Assembly (NCBI GenBank): GCA_023228925.1
Contig: JALOAF010000002.1
Coordinates: forward strand, 1-64,000
Reading direction: 5' to 3'
From: Candidatus Absconditabacterales bacterium
GTDB taxonomy: Bacteria; Patescibacteriota; Gracilibacteria; Absconditabacterales; Absconditicoccaceae
DNA length: 64,000 bases
A program made the position numbers and the translations under genes. Numbering within the stretch: the stretch's first letter is position 1; each line of letters begins with the position of its first letter. Below are positions 56,763 to 64,000 of this stretch, piece after piece. The notes below the pieces were generated by a model. It was not told the DNA's origin and did no database searches. It was given only the letters and a program-made list of their open reading frames with translations.

Positions 56763-58229
56763 ATGAAAGCAAAATTTAAAACATCAAAAGTATGAGAAAT
56801 ACAAGACGATAATACTAAAAAAAATTCTATTTTTTGAAAAACACTAAAGTATATTGTTTTTATATTATCCATATTTTTAATAATATTTTTTTGAAAAAAC
56901 CTAATTCATGGTGGACATGTACTTTTAGGTTCTTTATGAAAATCTACAGTCAAAACTGTGAGCTCAAATATCGGACAAGAGATGATTAGAGATGAGTTTG
57001 GCAATATAAATATTATGTTGGTTTGAATTGGTTGAGACAATCATCATGGATGATATTTAGCTGATGCCATGATTACAGCATCACGAAACCCAGAACAATG
57101 AGTAGTGAGTATGATTTCTATTCCAAGAGATTTATATATTAATTCTTCTTGATATTTATGAAGAGTAAATGGTTTGTTTGCCCGTGGATACAATCATTGA
57201 TGAAACAATATATGATCTGGAGCCAAAAATCTTATTACAAAAGTTGAAGAAATTTTATGATTGGAAATTCCATATTATCTTGTGGCAGATTTTCAGTGAT
57301 TTAAAGAAATAGTGGACACATTATGATGAATAGAAATTTATGTACCAAACACAATACATGATACGACATATCCAGACGACAATTTATGATATCAAACCTT
57401 TCATATTTCTGCTTGACAGCAGATATTAGATTGAGACACAGCGCTTAAATATACCAGGTCTAGACACACCACATCAGACTTTGCTAGATCCCAAAGACAG
57501 CAAGATATTTTAAAAGCAGTAATAGATACTGCCTTACAAAGAAAAAATATAACAAATGTTTGAAAACTAAAAGAAATGTATTCCACTTATACTAGAATGG
57601 TTCACACAAATATTTCTTTAAAAGAAATGATAGGAATGTTTCAATATAGTTACAATTTTAAGCATATGTTTTCTTTTTGATTAAATACTTATTGTACATA
57701 CTCTTCTTACAAACTTACAGATGCTGGATGCTTCCTTTACAATGGAAATAGGGAGGCTTTTGGAGGACAGGCAGTCATGATTCCAAATGGAGCCACACCA
57801 GGCAGTATTTCCTTTTATGATTATACAAAAAGATTTGCTTTTTTTGTAGCACATAACAATTGATATTTGATTGAAAATCCAAGAATTATAATCAAAAACG
57901 CTATAGACAAACAATTTGCATCTCAAAATAGACTTTCTCCAACAGGACGAGCAAATAAAATAGCTGTTAAACTAAAGAAATATTGATTTAATCTTGCTGG
58001 GGTTGAAAACTATTCTTGAGCCATAGAACAAACAAAAGTTGTTACATACGGAGATCAAACATATTCAAAAACAGTAGATACATTACAGTATTTTTTCCCA
58101 GTAAATGTTGTTGAAAAATGAGAGGTTCAGCTTCTTAGTTGAGAAGAATTGGGCTATGACATGGAGCTTATTATTTGAAATGATTTCATTTCTCATACAG
58201 CCAATAATCCGTTTAGTTATGAAAAATAA
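56763..58229 (+). CDS. LytR-CpsA-Psr (LCP) family protein
   Basis: 488 residues. One N-terminal membrane helix (about 29-45), then the LCP domain: INIMLVGIGGDNHHGGYLAD, MISIPRDLYINSSG, ILGLEIPYYLVADFQGFKEI, DGDTALKYTRSRHTTSDFAR. LCP enzymes attach undecaprenyl-linked glycopolymers to peptidoglycan, the expected acceptor step for the WecA-type product. A C-terminal extension of about 150 residues may be an LytR_C-like domain. Confidence 0.93.
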
Positions 58230-58254
58230 TCATTTATTTTTTTTTACAACAATA

Positions 58255-59004
58255 ATGCTTCATAAAAAAGTATTAGAACAAAAAGAGAAAATATATTCTT
58301 ATATCAAAAATCTTTGATTAGATATATCAAAAGTAAAAGACGAAAACTTATTGTTACAAACATTTATTCACAAATCTTTTGCTGCTGATTTCAAAAAAAT
58401 ATGATGACATAATGAAAGATTAGAGTTTTTGTGAGATTGAGTTTTGTGAGCAATTGTATGTAAATTATTGTTCCAAAAACATCCAAAAATGAATGAGTCC
58501 GAAATGACTTTATATAAAATAGCTTTAGTTAGAGAAGAAAATTTAGCACAAGTAGCCAGAAATATCAATTTAGACAAACAGATTTTTGTAAGTAGATGAG
58601 AAGAAAAAATGCAATGAAGAAAAAAAGATGCTATTTTGGCAGATGCTTTGGAGGCTTTGATATGATATGTTTTTCTGGATTTTTGATATACAGAAGCAGA
58701 ACTCTTTGTAGAAAAAAACATATATACAATGTATGACAAAATAAATAAAAAACCTATACAAAGCTACAAAACAATGCTACAAGAATATGTTCAGAAACTA
58801 TATAAAGAGCTACCATCTTACAAAGATATCGAGCATCAATTTGATTCTAAATGAAATGTTTTAATTTACAAAACAGAACTATATATTTTATGAAAAAAAG
58901 TGTCAGAATGATTTGCTAGCAACAAAAAGAAAGCACAAGAAGAAGCTGCAAAGATTTTCTATGAAACAACAAAACAAGAAAATCTTTGAGCAGATAAAAC
59001 TTAA
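58255..59004 (+). CDS. rnc: ribonuclease III
   Basis: 249 residues. Catalytic signature NERLEFLGDGVLGAIV (NERLEFLGDs), second acidic cluster DAILADALEALIGYVFLDFG, and a C-terminal double-stranded RNA-binding domain (PIQSYKTMLQEYVQK to KKKAQEEAAKIFYE). Processes rRNA and mRNA. 25 bases after the LCP gene. Confidence 0.96.
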
Positions 59005-59086
59005 GTAGAAAATCTTTTTCCCATTGAATTTTTTTGGTAAATACTTAAATATTACGATAACAAATTTTAAATTTTATAATTTTGAC

Positions 59087-60043
59087 ATGAAAGCAAGGTT
59101 TAACATTATCAAAAAAGCTCCGATTTGGATTGCAATTTCAATTGTTTTGTTTTTGATTTCAATTTTTTTATTTTTCTCAAATGCTAGATATTCAGAAGAA
59201 TTTACTGGATGAATAAGTTTGTGAATAGATAAAACAGTAGACAACCAAAAAGAACAAGCAAATCTAGAGCAATATTTATTAGAAAATCAGTATGAAGTTC
59301 TAAAAGTTTCTTTGGAAACAGTAGAAGATACTACAATGTTCAAAATAAACACAAAAGTAGATACAGATGAAAAAGTCGCAGAATTGTCTGAACAAATAAA
59401 GCAATATTTGTTAGAAAATAATTTAATTTCATCTACAGATGAGATAATAGAACAAACAATTACTTGACCTAGTGTTGGTTCTTATATGCAAAAATCAGCC
59501 GTGACTGCACTTATAGTATGAGTAATATTTATCGTAATTTATATGTTGTTCTCTTTTTCAGCGATTAGACACTATGTTTCTCCATCAATATTATGAATAG
59601 TTGTTGCTGTTATTATGATTTTTGATGTTGTGATACCAGCATGAGCTTATGGAATATGGATGTGGGTAAATAATACCATACAAATAGATTCAATATTTAT
59701 AATAGCGATTTTGACTGTTATGTGATACTGAATCAACGATACGATAATAATTTTTGATAGAATTAGAGAAAATTTACAAAACAGATGAACAGGGAAAGAT
59801 GTTGTTTACGGAAAAGTATTTGAAGATAGTATTCGACAAACAATGAAAAGATCTGTGTGAACATCTTTTTCTACATTATTAGTAGTGATATCTATGTTCA
59901 TTTTTGGAACAGGGATAATGAAACATTTCGCATTTACTATATGAGTTGGAATTATCGCTGCAACATTTGCATCAATATTTATAGCTACATCATTAGTATA
60001 CATTCTCTTAGGTAAATACAAGACAGAAAAGGGAAAACTTTAG
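59087..60043 (+). CDS. secF: protein translocase subunit SecF
   Basis: 318 residues, TAG stop. First membrane helix (about 12-31), FTGGISLGI after it, a periplasmic P1 domain, ITGPSVGSYMQKSAVTALIV, and the signature YGINDTIIIFDRIRENLQNR, with five further helices. Usually paired with SecD, which is not adjacent here. Aids the late steps of Sec export. Confidence 0.94.
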
Positions 60044-60227
60044 TTTTTTACAAAACAGACAATTATAGTTAAGACAATAAAATATTAAATTTAGATAAAT
60101 ATAGTAAAATTATTGTGGTATTTTTTTACAAACAAAAAGGGATCCTTAAAGCAGTAGACAGCTTTTATAAACTAAAATTTCTAAAGTTAAAGTTAAAAAA
60201 ATAACTTTTAAAAACTAAAAAGATCAG

Positions 60228-61157
60228 ATGAAAATTTATATCAAATGATTTTATGGCTACAAAAATTTTGGGGACGAAATCTTGTTTTTTGGTTTGCTAA
60301 ACTATCTACAAAATGAATATAATCCAGAATCTTTTACTGTAGAGGTTTGAGATTTACAGCGAATACAGAGTTGGATACAACACAATAAAGTTTATTTAAA
60401 AGCATGAATTTTGGATAAATTAGATTTTGTAGAAAATGCAATAATTAGTAGAAGATTTAGACAATTGCAAATTTTTCTTTGATTAGATAAATATAGAAAA
60501 TATTTCAAAATTTTTGGCTGATGAGAGGTTTTGGATGAAACCAGAAAGTTTCCACACGATTGACGAAATTTGATGATACTATATCGCCATGATATCAAAA
60601 GAAAAAATTTTGTTCTTGTTTGATGAATTGGAACAGATCAAAAAAAATCTACAAAAAAAATGTTTAAGTATATTTTCAAAAGAGCACAAAAGGTGGTTTG
60701 TAGAGAAAGATTATCTTATGACAGGGCTCTACAATATTGAGTAAAATCAGCTTTTTTGTATCAAGATTTTTCTAAAGATATTTTGGAGGATTTCAAAAAC
60801 AAAAGCAAAAGCTTTTTGTCCAAGACAATTTTGATCAATATTTCACCAAAACATTTTACAGAAAATAGTGTAGAAAAAATACAGAAATTTATTTTAAAAT
60901 ATCCAGATCACAAAAAAATATTTTTTCCTGCAGATATAAATTTTGACAAGATGTTTTATTCACAGCTAAGAAAGCTTGTTCCAGATTTACTTATTTATGA
61001 TTGGACAAAACATCCCTTGATAGATACTTTAAATCTGTTTTGGTCTTGTGATGCTGGAATTGGGTCTAGATTACATTTTTTGTATCCATTAAAAATATTT
61101 GAGAAAGATTTTTTGTCTATATCTAATTCAGATAAGATAAAAAAAGCGATAAACTAA
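60228..61157 (+). CDS. polysaccharide pyruvyltransferase-like (CsaB-type) protein
   Basis: 309 residues. N terminus IYIKGFYGYKNFGDEILFFG (GxxGxxNxGDE), FKIFGGGEVLDE, FVLVGGIGTDQKKSTKK, VVCRERLSYDRA, and a C-terminal GIGSRLHFLYPL. Fits family PF04230. CsaB-type enzymes pyruvylate wall polymers that SLH domains bind, which would suit the SLH-like giant surface protein at 23.4 kb. Substrate specificity cannot be read. Confidence 0.85.
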
Positions 61158-61832
61158 TTAATCTTGATGTCAGTAAAAAAGCCTCCTTCTTCTAAGAATT
61201 TTAAGAAAGAACAATTGAAACAAAAAAACAGACAGTTTTTACCTAGAACTTATTAATGCTTGTTGTGGGAATAAATAATACTACAATTAACTAGTTTAAA
61301 GTTTTTAATTAGTTATAATACATATCGATCCAAATCATCCCCCAAAAACCCATTATTAAAGGGGCTAGCTCAGAATGACTATATTATTGTTGTCATCTCG
61401 AGTCGTTATTGTTGCGGATTTGTCATCTCGAGTCGTTATTGTTGCGAGAGATCTAAAGTAAGATTCCTCACAAGATAGAACACTTCGGAATGACAGCTTG
61501 TGTGCAATGGATTCTTCGCTCCGCTCAGAATGACGAATTGGGGTCATATTGAGCCCATAGGGCGAAATATCCATTGGCTGTAAGTGGGTTATGTGAAAAT
61601 GGATTCTTCGCTCCGCTCAGAATGACAACGCATTTGCCAATGGATTCTTCGCTCCGCTCAGAATGACGGAGGATCTGCAAATAATCCCTCCTTTCCCTCT
61701 TGTTAAGCGGGCTACGCTCAGAATGACGGAGAAATCTGGAAAAAATCTACCAGTCCCCAACTTTACATTATATTTTGTCTTTTATTAGTAAAAAACATAT
61801 TTAAAATATCTATTATTAACAATAATTAGCCA
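61158..61832. repeat. high-GC dispersed-repeat block (RHSERSEES type)
   Basis: Three near-identical 29-base copies (61506-61534, 61598-61626, 61639-61667) contain ATTCTTCGCTCCGCTCAGAA; partial copies end in CGCTCAGAATGAC at 61732 and in AGCTCAGAATGAC near 61379. Two 26-base copies 30 bases apart (61391-61416, 61421-61446) begin TGTCATCTCGAGTCG. GC is far above the window average. No gene; any open frame is a translated repeat. The first 180 and last 100 bases are ordinary AT-rich DNA. Confidence 0.85.
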
Positions 61833-62477
61833 ATGAAGATAACAATATATGAAGATGATTTATTTTATTACTTTTGGAAAAATCATAATATTCCAAGTAC
61901 TTTTGGTAAAGAAAAAAGTTTTTTAGATTTTTTGTTAGAATCAAAAGATAAAAATATTCAGTCAATAGTTTTATATTTAGAGGATATGTTTTGAAAAAAA
62001 AACGAATACTGACTACTAAATAGACTAGACAATGACACTTCTGGACTATTATATTTTGCTAAAACCCCTTTAGTAAAAGAAAAATACAAAAAAGCACAAG
62101 CAGAATGAAAAATAACAAAATATTATATAGCAGATGTCTATTGAAATTTTGTCAAAAACAGTTTAAAAATTTCCTACCCTATATGACATCATAAGTTTTC
62201 CAAAGATCGCATGGTTGTGTTTTTAGATGCGAAACAAACTGGGAAAATTGACAAAAAAAGGATGCACAAAGTAGACACAGAGATAGAAAAATTATATTAT
62301 GACAAAAATAGAAATGTGACAACATTGCTTGTCAAAATTTCCAAATGAATTAGACATCAAATTCGCGCACATTTGTCTAGTATATGATTTCCGATAGTTT
62401 GAGAAAAAATTTATATTAAAAAAGCAGGATTAGAAAAACTGCAACTTTTTTCTATCTGAATAAAATATGAGGAATAG
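61833..62477 (+). CDS. RluA-family pseudouridine synthase
   Basis: 214 residues, TAG stop. Catalytic Asp motif LLNRLDNDTSGLLYFAKT (RLDxxTSG), then KYYIADVYGNF and a C-terminal VKISKGIRHQIRAHLSSIGF (RxHQIRxHL). No S4 domain. Isomerises uridine in rRNA or tRNA; the target is not readable. Shorter than RluD (326). Confidence 0.9.
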
Positions 62478-62551
62478 TTTCTTGGAAAAAAAATAGATCA
62501 ATTAAAGTTTTTTTAGAATAAAAAATAGAGATTTATAATAAAGTTTTTAAA

Positions 62552-62563
62552 TAGACCGGTCTA
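62552..62563. promoter_or_regulatory. GC-rich palindrome
   Basis: TAGACCGGTCTA is a perfect 12-base palindrome, unusually GC-rich for this genome, 75 bases after the pseudouridine synthase gene. Possible operator. Confidence 0.35.
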
Positions 62564-62734
62564 AGTAGTTCATTATTGTTATGTAACAAGTTTTCTAAAA
62601 AACTATTTTTTTTATGAATAGCTTGTTTTTTAAAAACCTATCCATTTTTTAATGAATTATAGTTTTATTAAATAATTTTTTTTAATTTTATTCAAAATAA
62701 ATATTAAATTATTGTTTATATTTTTTGAAAATAT

Positions 62735-62923
62735 TTTCACTAACTTATAGAATTTTTTCACTAATTCGTAGAATTGGTGAAAAAATATTTGTATATATTC
62801 TGTTTGTATTTTTTCTTTTTCGCTGTTTCATGGATTTCACTGTTTCATAGAATTGTATAAAAAGTCTTCAAAAATTTGACAAATTTTATCTTTTTGAGTA
62901 TAATTTCACTAATTCATAGAATT
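62735..62923 (+). promoter_or_regulatory. array of direct-repeat operators
   Basis: 20-base units like TTTCACTAATTCATAGAATT occur at 62735-62754, 62756-62775, 62835-62854 and 62904-62923, with a degenerate copy near 62817-62836. The last covers the end of the -10 element of the HigA-like gene's promoter. Suggests cooperative autoregulation. Confidence 0.75.
62876..62904 (+). promoter_or_regulatory. consensus promoter of the HigA-like gene
   Basis: TTGACA (62876-62881), exactly 17 bases, TATAAT (62899-62904), 40 bases upstream of the ATG. Confidence 0.85.
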
Positions 62924-62944
62924 TATGAAATAATTACAAGAAAA

Positions 62945-63493
62945 ATGAAACACCCCGGATCCTTATTAATAGAAAAAATTAGAGAAAAAAGTTTAACTCA
63001 AAAAGAATTTTCACTAATCTTGTGAAAAAGCGTAAGTGAGCTAAATGAGCTAATAAAATGAAAAAGAAACATTACCATACAATGGGATCTTTTGTTATCT
63101 CAAGTTTTGTGAAGTCCAGAAAAATATTGGATTCACAAACAAATAGATTATGATTATTTTTTAGCCAAGCAAGAGTATGAAAAAGTTCTATCCAAAACTA
63201 AACTAGAAGAATCTGTCCAAACAGAAGAGATTCCAAGAAAAGAAAAGGATTCTGATTCAATTTCAATATGAGCTATTGAAGAACTAGAATCTATTTCAGA
63301 AGATTTTATTAAAACGAAAGAGGCTCCAAGAGAACAAGAAAATTTTCCATCTATTCAAGCACAAGAAGATATTCCAAAAGACAAAGAAGATATTCTAAAT
63401 GACCAAGAAGATATTTCACAAGACCAAGAAAAAACTTCAGTAAAAAGTTCTAAAAATAAAAAAGAAATTGCAGATATCTTTAGAAATTTCTAA
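62945..63493 (+). CDS. HigA/VapI-like HTH protein with a charged repeat tail
   Basis: 182 residues. HTH domain (1-85): KHPGSLLIEKIREKSLTQKE, FSLILGKSVSELNELIKGKR, and SPEKYWIHKQIDYDYFLAKQ, the HigA antitoxin pattern (HPG... GKR... W... Q..YD). The tail has near-repeats (QAQEDIPKDKEDILNDQEDI) and ends EIADIFRNF. No HigB-like toxin is adjacent, so it may be an orphan antitoxin or a repurposed regulator. Confidence 0.85.
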
Positions 63494-63494
63494 G

Positions 63495-63899
63495 TTAATT
63501 TTTTTTTAATTTACTAGATTTATATATATTTTCTTTGTGGGGATCTATTGTGATAACACTAGTTTTTAGTTTGGTTTTTTTCAAAAATTCGCTTAATTCA
63601 TAAATAAAACTATTTTGATCATAGCCTATAGCAACAATATCTGGTTTATATTTTTTGATAGCAAACATCATATCGATATGATGACCCAATTCTACAAGAT
63701 CAGAAATTCATAAGTCTTTTATATCTTTCAATCTTTTTTGTTCTTTGTATAAAGGAGCTTTTCATTTTATTTTTTGTATTGTAGAATCTCTTGCAACAAT
63801 AGTAATCAAAAAGTTTCAATATTTTTTTGCCTGATTTAAAAAAAACTTATGTCACTCATGAACCAGATCAAATGCTCCAAAGGTTATTACTTTTTTCAT
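63495..63899 (-). CDS. cytidylyltransferase-like protein (RfaE/TagD/FAD-synthase type)
   Basis: 134 residues. Nucleotidyl-transfer motif TFGAFDLVHEGHKFFLNQAK (HxGH) and a C-terminal region VELGHHIDMMFAIKKYKPD then IVAIGYDQN. Transfers a nucleotide to a small phosphate compound (glycerol-3-phosphate, FMN or a sugar phosphate). Substrate undetermined. Stops one base from the convergent HigA-like gene. Confidence 0.88.
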
Positions 63900-64000
63900 T
63901 TTTTTCTAAATTAGTTCATAAATAATATCATATTAATAAAAAAAAAGATATTTTCAACAAGCTATTTTATCTTGAAAGCAATAAAATATTTTATACTATA

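Noticed and set aside
61391-61446. CRISPR-like repeats
   Set aside because: Only two copies with a 4-base separation and no cas genes; part of the dispersed high-GC repeat block.
61365-61574. Open frame reading IRHSERSEESIAHKLSFRSV
   Set aside because: It is the translated non-coding repeat, a familiar spurious annotation.

Overview
This is an AT-rich (roughly 28% GC by eye), densely coding bacterial window in which TGA is read as glycine (translation table 25). Nearly every recognisable protein is interrupted by in-frame TGA at positions where its family has Gly. Examples are both P-loop glycines of PilT, the nucleophile-elbow glycines of a patatin, and a 15-residue poly-Gly tract mixing TGA with GGN. 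Only TAA and TAG end genes, and TGG remains Trp. With small genes, no visible Shine-Dalgarno motifs and anaerobic enzymes, this points to Absconditabacteria (SR1) or Gracilibacteria of the candidate phyla radiation. All CDS below were read with TGA = Gly.

Layout: 0.2-2.3 kb, an unknown duplicated-domain protein and a nucleotidyltransferase-like protein; 2.5-10 kb, valS, a membrane methyltransferase, a surface protein, thyA and a comM/yifB ATPase; 10.2-14 kb (minus strand), kbl, a small membrane protein, hsp20, a PH-domain membrane protein, signal peptidase I and ssb; 14.1-15 kb, tRNA-Leu(CAA) and an orphan RHH antitoxin; 15.1-18.7 kb, the class III ribonucleotide reductase locus with NrdR-like boxes, a split nrdD and nrdG; 18.9-23.1 kb, frr, yidC, yigZ, DUF5320, DUF134 and metK under a SAM-I riboswitch; 23.4-28.1 kb, a 1581-residue surface protein; 28.2-38 kb, gatB, a CofE-like ligase, a thioredoxin/CcdA fusion, a lipoprotein, proS, a histidine phosphatase and ppdK; 38.3-42.6 kb, mscL, an AGOG-type glycosylase, DUF1653, a repeat-flanked pair of unknown genes, AbrB and dnaJ; 42.8-50.5 kb, pilT plus mostly lineage-specific membrane proteins and a GH19-SGNH cell-wall hydrolase; 50.6-55.4 kb, phoH, hflX, a WecA/MraY-type transferase and a patatin; 55.6-64 kb, a lipoprotein, an LCP protein, rnc, secF, a pyruvyltransferase-like protein, a high-GC repeat block, a pseudouridine synthase, a HigA-like regulator and a cytidylyltransferase.

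The standout items are: (i) a class III reductase whose glycyl-radical domain is a separate 81-residue gene in another frame, behind tandem NrdR-like boxes and followed by mutually exclusive RNA pairings; (ii) phoH, with 22 glycines and no TGA beside genes where TGA is a major Gly codon, as expected for recent acquisition from a standard-code donor; (iii) a PilT/pilin-like/wall-hydrolase neighbourhood that could serve attachment to or predation on another cell; and (iv) a HigA-like gene with a textbook promoter embedded in direct-repeat operators.
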